Source of the DNA: Lotus japonicus
Lineage: Eukaryota > Streptophyta > Magnoliopsida > Fabales > Fabaceae
Length of the DNA: 64,000 nt
Direction of reading: 5' to 3'
Assembly: GCF_012489685.1 (NCBI RefSeq)
Contig: NC_080044.1
Location: 80,524,732-80,588,731 of the forward strand
How positions within the stretch are numbered: the stretch's first letter is position 1; every line of letters begins with the position of its first letter. A program made the position numbers and the translations under genes. Below, piece by piece: positions 25,201 to 44,218 of the stretch. The notes under the pieces are model-generated. The model had not been told where the DNA came from, searched no databases, and saw nothing but the letters and a program-made list of their open reading frames with translations.

Positions 25201-26541
25201 CAACAGAAGGAAGGACTTGACTACACTGATGTTTTTGCTCCTGTGGCCAGAATGGAAACTGTAAGGATGGTTGTTGCTACTGCTAGTCTTAAGAATTGGA
25301 GGTTGCATCAGCTCGATGTTAAATCTGCATTTCTCAATGGACCTCTTGATGAAGAGGTATATGTCCAACAACCTCCTGGCTTTGAGGTTAATGGTGATGA
25401 GCACAAGGTTTATAGGTTGTATAAAGCCTTGTATGGACTCAAGCAGGCTCCTAGGGCATGGAACAAGAGGATTGATGGTTTTCTGAATCAGTTGGGATTT
25501 GTAAAATGCATTTCTGAGCATGGTGTATATGTCAAGAGATCAAAGAACACTGGAATGATCATAGTGTGTCTGTATGTTGATGATCTCTTGGTTACTGGGA
25601 GCAGTGAAGATGAGATAGTTGAATTTAAGGAGAAGATGGAATCTGAATTTGAAATAAGTGACATGGGAGAGCTTTCATACATTTTGGGAATTGAATTTCT
25701 CAGAACTAAGCAAGGAATTTTCATGAGCCAAAGGAAGTATGCGGCTGAGGTATTTAGGAGGTTTAATCTAGCTGAATGTAATGCTGTGACTTCTCCAGTG
25801 GAGTGTGGTACTGTTCTGACCAAGGCAGATACTGGGAAGTCAGTTGATTCTACATTGTTCAAGCAACTAGTGGGTTCTTTAAGGTATTTGTGTTGTAGTA
25901 GACCTGAAATTAGCTATGGTGTGGGACTTGTGAGCAAGTTTATGGAGAATCCTAAAGAGTCTCATTATCTAGCTGCCAAGAGGATACTTAGATACATTAA
26001 AGGAACCCTTAGTCATGGTGTGTTGTTTCCAGGAAAGGCTTACAATGTGAAGAAGGAAGTCACAGGTTATGTCGACAGTGACTGGAGTGGAGACAAAGAT
26101 GATAGGAAAAGTACTACAGGCTATGTGTTTTTGTGTGGTGATGCCCCAATCTCATGGTGTTCCAAGAAGCAGCCAATAGTAGCACTTTCATCTTGTGAAG
26201 CTGAGTATGTTGCAGCTTCATTTGGTGCTTGTCAAGCTCTATGGATTAACACACTGATGGAGGAGATTGGACTGAAAACTTATGGAATTATGAAGTTGTT
26301 GGTTGACAATAAATCAGCCATTGATCTTGCCAAGCATCCTGTGGCTCATGGAAGAAGTAAGCATATAGAGACTCGTTTTCATTTCTTGAGGGGCCAAGTC
26401 ACAAGAGGGAAACTAGAGTTGGTTCATTGTCCAACTGAGGACCAGCTTGCAGATCTGTTTACAAAGCCATTAAGGCCTGAGAGGTTTGCAGCTTTGTGTA
26501 AGAAGCTGAAGATTGTATCTGCTGAGAGTATTCTGAATTAA
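22263..26541 (+). pseudogene. Copia gag-pol coding region, degraded
   Basis: Gag runs from about 22263 (alternative ATG at 22376) with a Lys-rich tail and a decayed zinc knuckle, followed by protease ([11 protein letters not shown], about 23458), the integrase zinc region (WHLRYGH...CEGC) and core ([15 protein letters not shown]), reverse transcriptase (YVDDLLV, about 25573) and RNase H (SSCEAEYVA, DNKSAIDLA), ending TAA at 26539-26541. Lesions: TGA at 23253-23255 where the last Cys of the zinc knuckle should be, TGA at 23295-23297, a tandem TCTA duplication at 24435-24442 that shifts the frame, and TAG at 25027-25029. Reverse transcriptase and RNase H remain as one 500-codon open frame. Confidence 0.92.
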
Positions 26542-26548
26542 GGGGGAG
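26540..26548 (+). other. Polypurine tract of the copia element
   Basis: AAGGGGGAG directly before the right LTR, overlapping the polyprotein stop codon. This is the second-strand primer site. Confidence 0.85.
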
Positions 26549-26845
26549 TGTTGGAATTAGTGGTAATTCAGATTAGGTCCTTGTGTTTTCATAGAGTTCA
26601 TTAGTTGGTCCTTATGAGTCTGTATGTTGTTAATTGTGATCCCCATGTAATGAATAAAAGGCACTCACTGTGTGTGAATGCAGAGTATCAATAATATTCA
26701 TCTTCTCATTCAATCTGAGCTTCTTTTCTTTTCTACGTTATACTTCAAGATTTATTCATTCTTTCTTGTGTTGATTGTTCCTAACTCTAGCATTGATTGT
26801 GATAATCAATTGCGTTCAAGGGATTTCTGAGATTGAAATCCAACA
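26549..26845 (+). repeat. Right LTR of the copia element
   Basis: 297 bp, same length as the left LTR, differing at six single bases by eye and with no indels. Followed by the target duplication AGATC. Confidence 0.95.
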
Positions 26846-26913
26846 AGATCAAGAAACTTGAACAAGCACTTAACCTCTTAGTGGAAGGGGGCATAGGAAG
26901 TTGCAGCTGGTGA

Positions 26914-29335
26914 TAAAGATGCAGTTGAAAATGAAAGGGAAGGGTGGTGATGATATAACTGAAGCATGGAAGAGTGCTGATGATAATGGTCCCCAGTAGT
27001 TGAGGCTCCCATAACTATGGCTTATAAAGGCTTCTGTAATTTACCTATTCTATCTGATACTTACTAGATAAACTTTTTCTATTATTTTGGTGATGATAAT
27101 GGTTTCTGTTTTTTGCAATTTTGCATTAGCCTGACATACTCCAATGTTATCTTTCTAATAGAGCTAAATTGCTATATGAATGATGAAATGACGGCTGTAA
27201 CTTTTTCTATTCTTAATGCATTATTGGGTTTCTATTTTATTGATAGATTGATTAGTTTACTTTACTAGGTCTTCTTAAAGTTTGATACATCCATGATCTT
27301 TCAACTTTCAGGATAGTGTATAAGAGGCAATTAAATGCCTCAAGGAAGAGCTGGACTTAAATTGAAATATTCAAGGCCATTGAAATGTTCTAAGAATTTG
27401 CTTATTTGTATTGAGGTTTTGTGCATTCTTTGATAAATTGAAATATTAAATTTTAATCACCATCCATTAAAAATGAGTTGGTTTTTTTTTTTTGATAAGC
27501 AAAGAATTGTATTACGAAAGAAGTACAAGGGGTACTTCAACCCAATACAAAAGAAAAAAAAAAAAAAAGACAATACAGGAAAATAAAATGAAATCAAACA
27601 AAGATATAACCCCTCCCAATTAAAAAGGAGTTGGTAATTGACGATTCCAGAGAGGGACTGTTTTTGCATGCAAAATTGATTAGTTGGTTGCTCATGTTGT
27701 TGTGGTCCACAACCATGATCAGCAAACCTAGTGTAATCTTTAGTATATTCTAAGTTTGTTACGAATAATGAAAACTAAGAACATTAAATTTAATTTTCCA
27801 CTGTTCTATTAGTAAATGATTAGTGTGATTTTCGATTGTGGATTTTTGTCCTTTGATTCATTCTTAGAATCTAATCTGACATGGTAGTGTGTTTTTTCTT
27901 TTCTATGTGATTTGATATGTTACTCCCTTTTCTTTTCTATGTGATTTTCTTTTCATTATTTCATTTTGATTTTTGTTAGTTTACTCACTGTAACCTTATA
28001 AGGTTACTACTTATTAGGTTTGATGCACATTAGTTTCAGCTTTGTTTTGCTGGGAAACAATGTCATAAAAGATGTTTTTTTAATGTGGAAGTGTTTCTTG
28101 TGTTTATTTTTTTTCCAAATTCTAATTAGATTTAGTATTTTTTTCCCTCTTACTGAATTCTTTTTCAGTTGGTGTAGTTACAGACTGAACCAGATATAAG
28201 ATAGGATTGGTGTCTTTGTGAGCATTGTGAGCACCAAAATCCCATTCAAAGGAATTGGAAAAAATATATTGGAGATGACATTCAATACTGCTTCTGCTGT
28301 CAAGGTCCAAAGATTTAAATTCAATAACATTTAATTTTATCAATGTTAAGTAAGCTAACCTCCTTATTTTTCTGTACAGGTATATCTGAGTTTCGTTGGG
28401 ATCAGTAGTTTATTGAACATAAGTTTATTGAGCAAGCATATCTCTCAAATAAACTCACAGAATTGGTTAAAAAATAAATGATTAGTTGAATGTTTTAGAA
28501 ATTGAGAGAAGGACTGCGGAAATTTTGTGCAAACTATAATAACAGGACCTATTTTAATATATTTTCTCCTTTTGTGGGCTCATTAGAGCTGCAAACTATG
28601 ATTGGATATCCATGATTTGTTGCATGTGAATATCTGCAGGAAGGAGGAGATGAATTCTGAATTCTTCCTGTATATACATTCTTGCACTTCATGTTTTTCG
28701 TCCTTGTATATGTTTCATTTTCCTCTTATTCTTGCTTCTCTTTCCTGATTTAATCTTTGGGTGCCTATGTATATAGGTAGCGTTAGATAAATTCTGCAAT
28801 AGTCGAAATTAATAACTAAAATAGAACCAAAATTTAAATCCATCATCTGGATGCTGCTGGAACACGGGACAAATTTTTATGTCATACATGCTCGGTATAC
28901 AGATCATTCCGTTGTTTCGCTGAGAAAAATTACAAAAACGATCAAAAGAAATTTCAGTATAGAAGTATCAAGTACTCATGCAGCTGACTTGTGTATGCTT
29001 CCTACATGCAAAGGTATTTAACAAAAATAGAACAGAGGTGACTCTAGTATAATTTGGGAAGCCCAGACACAATAAACAGGTACAGAACCCCCAACAAAAC
29101 TCCTTATCCAACAATTTAGTCATTTACATACCTTGTCAGCGCCATGACAAAATCAAAACATCATGGATATTAAGTACAGCTCTGTTTTTGAACATGCCAA
29201 GAGGATACTCTTGAGTGACATCCACTTATGTTGAATCTACCCAAGTAGCATAATATTGCCAGTGGTGCCCCAGGGGCATACTATTCTGGCTTGCATATAT
29301 TTCATTCCAAGTCAAGATATTGTCATCCACTTATG
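26914..29335. other. Intergenic DNA between the F-box tail and the potassium transporter
   Basis: The first part is probably the former F-box 3' UTR. At about 27481-27570 a T run is followed by GATAAGCAAAGAATTGTATTA and an A-rich tract, which looks like the reversed 3' end of a retroposon. The rest is AT-rich with no supportable gene. The last few hundred bases before 29336 are probably the transporter's 3' UTR. Confidence 0.45.
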
Positions 29336-32300
29336 CTAGACATGATAATTCATCCCTACCTTAATCAGACAAATCTGAGGAATGTTTAGTCCTACAGCAG
29401 GGGACCGACAATTTTTTCGGAGAAAAGAGTACATGTTGATAGCAAACTTCTTAACAAATGAAGAGTTCCACTTAGCCTTTACGTGAGAATGACCTATTAC
29501 ATACGCTGCTCCAGCACGCTTGGCTTCCACAAGTTCCATGAGCTCTTCCTTGACACGTGGATCTTTATAGATTGTATTTAGCACCTCAAATCGAATCCTT
29601 CGTCTATTGTTGAGTTCAGGTGATTCCTGCTCATACATCGCCTGCAGCTTCATCAACGTTGGAGATTTACTGTTAGTAACAGTCAAAGTCCCAGGAAGGC
29701 TATTACTGCAGCCTTCTTCAAAGCTAGAAGATTCTGTCTTTAGCAATCTTGTACCAAACTTCCCAGACGTCCTAACCACTGCCATCCGGCCATCTACAGC
29801 GCCATCTAGGCTTCCATAACTACCTTCAGCTTCCAGTTGAATGAATTCTGCTATGCTCATCACCAGGTCATTTTCAAAATCATTTTCATGGCTATAAACA
29901 TCTTTGTAGCCATTTCGGACAATGCACCGATATAATCGGAAAGATTTGGGACCAATTCGGCCAATGATGTAACGTTCCTCATGGGGTACAGAAGGCACGG
30001 GGACAGTCTTAACACAAACAAAAACAACCACTTGATAGAAAGCTGGCAGATTTGTCAAGAAATGAGTAAAACTGGCAGGGACTCCAGAAGCTAATTCAGT
30101 ATAGATAAGGCCCATTCCAGGAACCCTAACAATCCCAAGACTAGGACCCAATGTAAGGATTGATTTCATTGAAACTTTGTTATGCATATCGAATAAATAC
30201 TTTTTTCTAGAACCATATTGCCACCCATACATAACAAAAATGAAGACCGCAGAGAGCACAAGCGGAACCCAGCCACCTTTCGGGATTTTCATGCAATAGG
30301 ATGAAAGGAAGATAACCTCGATCGAACCAAAAATTAAAACAAATGCCAGAGAAACTAATAGACTTTGATTCCATACAAGACTGAGGACCAGTGACGTCAA
30401 CCATGTGGTCACAAATACCACAAACAGACTCGCAATTCCTGCAAATAAGATTAAGAGTTTAGCAACCATCAGCTGAAAGTGGTCGTGAACAATAAAGTGA
30501 CACAGAAAATCAGCAAATTTCCTGCCACAAACCTTTGAACCATCTATAGACACATAATCAACCATTTTAAAACTTTTTTATTTTGATTAGTGTACCCTTT
30601 TTTACACTAGCATCCAATAATGTGTTGCACATCATTGAAATTTGGAAGAGTTTGAGCTCTTAGCCAGCTGTTATCAATTATCATAGTCAAGTCTTTCAAT
30701 AATGTGGTAGCACATGACTAGATAAAAAAAGTCTTAACTCTTAACCCTCCAGTGGATCAAGATTAAGCTCAACTTAACTTCTATCAAATATTTTACTATT
30801 TTTAAATAGATGGCATGGTAGTTCACAATTTACTGAGTTTACACTGTCAGTGGATCGAAATTTTATCATACTTCAAAACCACATAATATATAAGATCATT
30901 TAAAAAATGATAGAAATAATCAGCCTAACAGATAAAACAAAAAGTATGGAGGACCCATGAACTCTGAAACAGGAATTTAAAATACTACTGTAACACAACT
31001 TACCATACGCATATCCTATATGGATTGGGTCCCCAAAACCAATTGTCACAGCCAGGCAGATTATCATAAGAATCCAGTTTATCTCTGGTATGTATGTCTG
31101 GCCAGGGATCCACCTTCTGGAATGAACTGCTTTAACACGAGGGAAACATTCAAATGCATGGCATTGTTGAACAATTGAGAATGTTGAAGAGATGACGCCC
31201 TGACTTGCAACTATTGCTGCTAAAGCAGCCACCACGAATACAGGCCAAAATAGGATATCTACAAAATGACAAAAACATTTGCATTCTAGTTAGAAACATA
31301 TGACAGCATATTGTTGCCAGCTCAACTACTTGGCTTAATTTATTACTAGTGATCAAAATGCAAACAGGTGATGTCATTCCACAGATGTCAGACAGCACAT
31401 ACCGGCACTAAAAGTTCAGGTAAATAAAATAGAGAGATTGTTTGAGCGGTTCATTTTATGGGAAAAAAATTGTACCACGAGGATGGATGACAGGAACAAC
31501 TACAACAACTAACTCATTGGTTGAGCATGACCAGAACTTGTATTTTAACTCATTTAAAAGCATTTGCATTAGCTGACCTGGAATAGAAGCATAAAAGCTT
31601 ATAGGTAGTGCAGATAAATTCTTCGAAAGAAAAGCAGCTTGCCCCATGTATTGAAGAATTAGACATGGATAAATGATAGAAAAAAATGTAACCTGCATGG
31701 TAACAATGACACAATACAAACAGTTAAGACTTAAAATGGTCAGTCTTAAAGGATAGGGCTCCTGTAAAGTGAGATTATATCTAAAGTGAGCAAATAAGAC
31801 TATATTCATCATTTCATCTTCAAGTTAATTTGAAATATATCATAATCTTAACCTATAAAAATCCAATGGTGGATACACTTTTAATTTCTCACTTACAAGC
31901 TCAACTCAATGTTTGATTTCACATATTCCATATTAGTCTAAGTTTTATATAAAAATTCAGGAACGACATTGTAAATGTGATTTACCAAAAGTCTAACTGT
32001 TCTTTGACGCTTGTAATGCCTGTGCGTCATACACTAAAAAACAAAGGTTTGTCTTTTACTGTACTAATATATCTGTAGTCAGTATGTAATACAAATTAGT
32101 ATTTATCATAGAATCAGCTGCTCCCTTTAAATTAATTGACTTCTTTGTAGTAACTAGCCATCTGAAGTCTGGTTCTTTCAGACCATAATATCATCTACGG
32201 TAACATATAATAGACCCATCTAATATGTCAAAGTCTGAAAAGTATATTGCAACAAGGGACACATTGCACATCCTGACCAGAGGAAATTAACATCTTCAAA

Positions 32301-34439
32301 AAAATTCAAATCATTCTTGGCTATCTATTTGTACTGCACTCAGTAATGAACTTAACATTTCCAATTATCCGTGAAGTCAAAACTTAAAAGGCTACTTATT
32401 GGCTACACATACCCTTACAGGTGCTCGTCTGTAGTACCCAAGGTCTTGAAACATAGCTTCAGTGCCTGAAGTTACACAAGAAAACCAGAATGAATTTGTC
32501 ATGAATAAGGCTTAAGCAGAACCAGAATTTTAACCGTGACACAGACCTGTAGCACATAGAAATACTCCTCCAAGATTAATCCAACCTTTTTTTCCTGTAA
32601 CCCGAAAGAACTTGTATATGTAATATGGAGAAAGAGCCTGATATATTCTTGGATTCCACTTGACGACATTGTAAATGCCAATCATGAAAATAGACAGTAA
32701 CCATAGGATGATTATGGGAGGGAACATGAAGGCAACCTTGTGGGAGCCACGGTGTTGCAGTACAAAGAGCCCAACCAGTAGAACACAAGAAATAAGAGGC
32801 ACCATACCTGTGTAATGATTTATGTGTAAGTTTTGATAGCAAAACTGCCTAGATTGATTTATATATAACTGAAAACACTAGGGAAAAAAGTTGTATATGG
32901 CATTTCAGAATTAATTTCCTAGTAATTTTGATTACACAGAAGAACACTGAAAAGCAAGCTTAATTCAAAAAAAAAATTGGAAACAGCTACCCAGCTCACA
33001 ATGGAAAACCTAACTAAAACCATATTTTTCCTCCAAATCTGGAATCAACCATGAATAACATAATGTGCTTCGGGTATATTCAGATATTGTTTAGGTTAAG
33101 GACCTTAACAAGTGTCATCCTTAAGGATGATCACATTGTGTGGAGTTACCTTCCATTATTTTATCTTAAAATCTAAGTTGTATCCTTTCTCTTTAGTGTA
33201 TAGTAATTTATTATGTTTAAAATATTTAAGCTTAGAGTATAAGATACTATGTTGTGGGAAGATTAGCATTTTTTTCCACTTACTATTGTTTGTAATCTTC
33301 GCTTCAATTTTCAGCCCTTCAACCGATGAAAGCACTGCAAGATAGAATTCTAATCAACAGAGATACAGATGGAGCAAATAGGAGGTAACCAAAAGTACAT
33401 GGTAAAACATAAATCATATTAGGTTCTATCAGATACACCAACACGTGTCGGAGAAAAAAGGTCGCCTTACCTGAAATGGCAGGCATGATAGCACCAACAC
33501 AAATTGCCATGCAAGCACCCAGTAAAACTAAAATAAGCAAAGCTATTTTTGTACTCTTATGTTTCTCAATGAATCTTTTCAAGGGTGAGGGTGGTATATT
33601 TCTATTTGAGCAACCATTTTTGTGATATGTAGAAAGCTCCTCATCCGATGCTTGAAGATTGGGAAGCAAACAAAATTTCGCATTTCTGCAAAGCTGTGAA
33701 TATAGAGCAACAATTCCCCCTGCACAAATATAATTTTTCTTTTTAAAAAAAAAAGAAACTAAACTCACAGAATAGTAAAGAAAAATAGCTCTTACTTACC
33801 TTCACCATTATCATCTGTACTCAACATGAAAACTGCATACTTGAACAAAGAAAAAAGGGAAAGAGTCCAAAATATCAACGAAAATGCACCGAATATCGCA
33901 TCCTCATTTTGATCATGTTTGAGTCTTCCAGAAAATATACTTTGATAGACATAAAGAGGGGAGAGGGTCAGGTCACCAAACAGAAATCCCAAACTCTGGT
34001 ATGCCAGAAACAGAAGTGCCTTAGACTGAGATTTCTCCACCTGATTATATAGAGAAATCAGATACTATTGACATATACAACAACATCAAGAAAACCCTAT
34101 GGTATTCCCAGACTAGTGATTGAAGCTTCGATCATGATCGAGTTTGAAACAATGGATCTTAATTATTTCCTATTCTCTCATTATCTCGAATTCGATTAAA
34201 ATGGTGGTTATTCAATAACAACACTACATCATTCAGACATTGATTCATTGGTTAGATTTTGATCGATGCTACGGAAATCGAATCGGAAAACGGGGAAAAC
34301 AAATGAAGAAAGCTTCGAAAGCATTATTGCAGTTACAATGATAAGCAATTGAGTTAGGGTTTGAATTGGAGAAGAGGAAGAAGCGTACCATGGTTGATGA
34401 TGAACCTCGTTGTTCTCTATTCGCATCGACGGAGCTCAT
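29336..34439 (-). CDS. HAK/KUP/KT-family potassium transporter, nine exons
   Basis: Potassium:proton symporter family, multi-pass membrane protein. Exons on the - strand: 34439-34389, 34040-33800, 33719-33471, 33334-33284, 32807-32547, 32465-32413, 31692-31578, 31258-31004, 30438-29336; phases all agree and give 792 residues, the normal family size. Family marks include [13 protein letters not shown] in helix 1, [32 protein letters not shown] LTNLPAFYQ, and [12 protein letters not shown]. The last exon also encodes a long soluble C-terminal domain ending [18 protein letters not shown]. Two spots differ from the commonest family form: [10 protein letters not shown] instead of GDLGTSPLYV, and [11 protein letters not shown] where many members have IGDGVLTPAIS. 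These may mark a subclade. The ATG at 34439 gives a short polar N-terminus. No lesion seen. Confidence 0.95.
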
Positions 34440-36114
34440 AGCGAACAAGCCTCAACAGTGCAAGAGAGAGAGCGTTGAATCAGTCTAGCGTCGTGGCTTT
34501 CATTTCATTTCTGGATAGAAAAATGAAAAAATCGACTTCGTTTTCCAGTTGCATTAACAAATGAAATTTAGTGATATATTTCATTTTAATATTTATAATA
34601 TTCTTTTTAGAGAAATTTTTATGTAAGGTTGGATAATCTTTGTTAATAATAATAATGGCATGATCGTCATTATTACAGTCTATCTAAGGGTTGATCCGAA
34701 TCTTGTGGGTCTTTGTGGATTTGCAATTGTGCATGCTTATCCTTTTTTGAAACTTTATAATAGTAACATGGTAATTGATTTTCATTTTGTAGTTTTTATG
34801 GCATTTTTATGTTATTATGCATAGTGGCATCCAGATTTATGTTTGTTTGGTTTTGACATAGGAATCTAACACAAGTACGCTTGTCGAGGTGGGTGACAGC
34901 TCAGTGCAACATTCCATGCTGGCGATAACGACAGAGTGCCCTTGGAAAAGGCGTGTCACACGTGTTGGGGATCATAACACTACCCAAAGAGCTGCTCTCA
35001 ATTAAACAAAGAATGAAACAAACAAGCATACCAATTAAGGGCAATTCAGGCTGTCCAAAAAATCATTACCAACTGAAATTCAATTCACGTGCTAAAATCC
35101 TCACTCACTCAGAAAATTGAATTCGAACACCCGTAGCCACTAATAGATCGGTGGTGGGTCTGCTCATCCGACCAAACCAACTATTTTGGCTTGAAATTGA
35201 CCGATTAATATCTCTTCCTTCAAGTTCATCTAAATGGTTCACAACTTCACATTACCCCCACTACTAGCTTTGTTGTCTGACTTGCCTCCTCCCTTTAACA
35301 ATCATAAATCTAAACGAGCCATTTGAAGACTAGTGAGGTTTTGTCTAAGAGTTCTTTCATTCAGATGAGTGAGATCTATCAAAATAGAGTTTCATTTTAT
35401 GTCACTGTCGAGGCGGAGATTTTTGTTGTGTTAACAACCCGTATGAACTTACTCGACAAAATTGTGATACGTGCAAACTGAGCCCAAACAACCTATAGCC
35501 ACTAAATCGGTCGGTGTTGGGTCTAGTGTTTTGATGTTTTTCACTCGTCAAAACCGACAATTTTTGCCCAAGTGTACTTCGAGGGAGATTTCAATGCAGA
35601 TTGCATTGCATTGTCTGATTTGATTACTTCCGCTCATAAGCTATTCACGTAGGATATGGACAGCAATGCTTTCTCTACCAAATATTTAACTAGATGCATT
35701 CACATGGACCCGAACCCAAAACTTCTGTTTAAGCTTCAACAATCCTGACACTTGATCTACACGCTTGGTGATGGACATGGTTAAATATCATATTTTGCAT
35801 AACCATACTCTCACACTATGTCATGATTCAAATATGGACCAATTAATTGACAACCAATGTCATTGCAAAGACAGCACTTGGCAAAAACCAAGAGCCAGCC
35901 TAAAATCTGATTTTCGTTTTCACGTCACTGGAAAAAGGAGTGGATCTGTCTTCTGACTCTTCTCTAAAATTTGTACAAGAGAAATGAAGCTGAAAAACTA
36001 GACCCGCAAATATCATACAAGTGCTCAATCTCTGCAAGCAAATACAAGGCAAAAAGACAACTAAAATAAATAAATAAAAACTCAGTAACAAAAAAGAGAC
36101 AATTTCTGAAGATC
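34440..36114. other. Intergenic DNA between the transporter and the CDPK gene
   Basis: The first 300 bases probably hold the transporter promoter and leader. At about 35130-35165 and 35495-35530 the sequence repeats an imperfect TAGCCACTAA...TCGG...GGTGTTGGGTCT-like segment, surrounded by moderately GC-richer DNA that resembles a decayed transposon. No ORF with a recognisable domain. The last 100-200 bases are probably the CDPK 3' UTR. Confidence 0.45.
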
Positions 36115-43001
<6,887 letters not shown>

Positions 43002-44218
43002 GTGGCTGAAGTCAAATGAGGTGAACGGTGGTCGGAGGAAAAAGAGAAGACTGTTTTACTATTGTGTCGTGTCTTAAGATGATGTGGCCGCCTCGAGGAC
43101 TAAAATGGAATTTTGGTGTTATGTATAAATAAATGAGTAAGAAACTAATAAGAATTTAATGAAGTTATGTTTAAACTCAATGAAGTTTTCCAAATGTAAC
43201 ACACAAAAAACTCACTAAATATAATATTTTTCTAAGTTTTGCTGAAAATAAAAGAAACTATATTTTGTTAGTATTAAAAGAAGAAAATATTTCATTTCAT
43301 TGAATGAAAAGACCATAATTTTCTTAGAAATAAAAGTGGAAGGGGCCATGAGGATTTTTAAACTATCAAACAACTTTTTGGAGTTACCAGAAAATAAACT
43401 TTTAGAGAAGTAACTCATTCATTTTGATTTCCTCGAAACTGAAAGTTACATATATTTAAGATTGCGGTTTTTAACCTATGTAAAATTAGCGTAAAAACAC
43501 TATGTAACATTAAGTAGGTTGGAAAACCATCAAGAGTATGTTTATAATAAAAAGATTATCATAAATTAAAATGCTAAGATGCAATGCATAGTCATGCTTA
43601 GAGGAGATTGTAAAGAAAACAACAAATTGTTTGCAATGCAGCCAAAGCTCACGCCAATTGTTAAGCCGCCCAAACGAGAATGACATTGTCTTTTTTTTTC
43701 TGAATTGTGACTTTGATAAGTTGATTTCTTTTGCTATTTTTTATTCACCTACATTCATTAGATTTTCCAAGGTAGGTGGTGTTTCTATTAAAATTATAGT
43801 TTAATTTATAGTCATATAATGGAATTGCCCTTACATACCTTCACTACTAAATGGAATCCAGCTACCTATCAATCATGCCCGGGACTTGTTGGTGATGCAA
43901 ACACATTCTGAAACAACATAAGCACTATAATAACAAATACCATTCAGAAGGCTTTTATTATTAAATAGAATACATTGCACACTGACAGACTCTACAGCAA
44001 CCTGCTAGACGTTTTCATCAGATGTAATATTTACAAAGAAAGGAGGAATGGAAGAAGAAGAAGAAGAACACCACCAACTACCTGATCATAGTACAATGCC
44101 CCTGCCTTGATATCTATCCCCTCATGACAGAACAACTCTAATCAATAATCTAACAACCAAGGGAATAACAATGTAACAACACTACAGAAACCAATTACAA
44201 CAAAAACTATGACTAGCC
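43002..44218. other. Intergenic DNA between the CDPK gene and the Cys/His-repeat gene
   Basis: This contains the CDPK promoter (next to 43001) and the 3' UTR of the Cys/His-repeat gene (next to 44218), which has a GAAGAAGAAG tract at about 44055-44070. No other gene seen. Confidence 0.55.

Larger units (their letters stand above)
21931..26845 (+). mobile_element. Complete but defective Ty1-copia LTR retrotransposon
   Basis: A 4915-bp element with two 297-bp LTRs that begin TG and end CA, flanked by the 5-bp duplication AGATC (21926-21930 and 26846-26850). It has a primer-binding site, a polypurine tract and a gag-pol region ordered protease, integrase, reverse transcriptase, RNase H, which is the copia order. 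It lies in the same orientation as the F-box gene it interrupts. The coding region has three in-frame stops and one frameshift, so this copy cannot make its own full polyprotein. LTRs differ at 6 of 297 sites by my count, which suggests insertion within roughly the last million years under commonly used plant rates. Confidence 0.95.
20803..26913 (+). pseudogene. F-box protein gene, broken by a stop codon and a copia insertion
   Basis: An F-box protein, the substrate-binding part of an SCF ubiquitin ligase. The F-box is near the N-terminus (IPDDFITDILSRLPVKSLIR, residues about 28-47); an F-box-associated region follows, with LLLGSCNGLICV and LWNPATQSVS. The frame is stopped by TAA at 21130-21132, right after residue 109, and then stays open in the same frame to 21930. 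There a Ty1-copia element is inserted. Beyond it, 26851-26913 continues the same frame and ends in TGA (after GSCSW), so the original gene was about 396 codons, intronless, ending in a short Lys/Leu/Glu-rich helix. On the left side, the LTR now supplies a TAG ten bases inside. Two ATGs (20803, 20836) could serve as start. If 21130 is real, this was already a pseudogene or encodes a 109-residue F-box-only peptide. Confidence 0.88.

Noticed and set aside
27481..27570. T run followed by GATAAGCAAAGAATTGTATTA, like a reversed retroposon 3' end
   Set aside because: Too short and without coding or tRNA-like parts to call an element.
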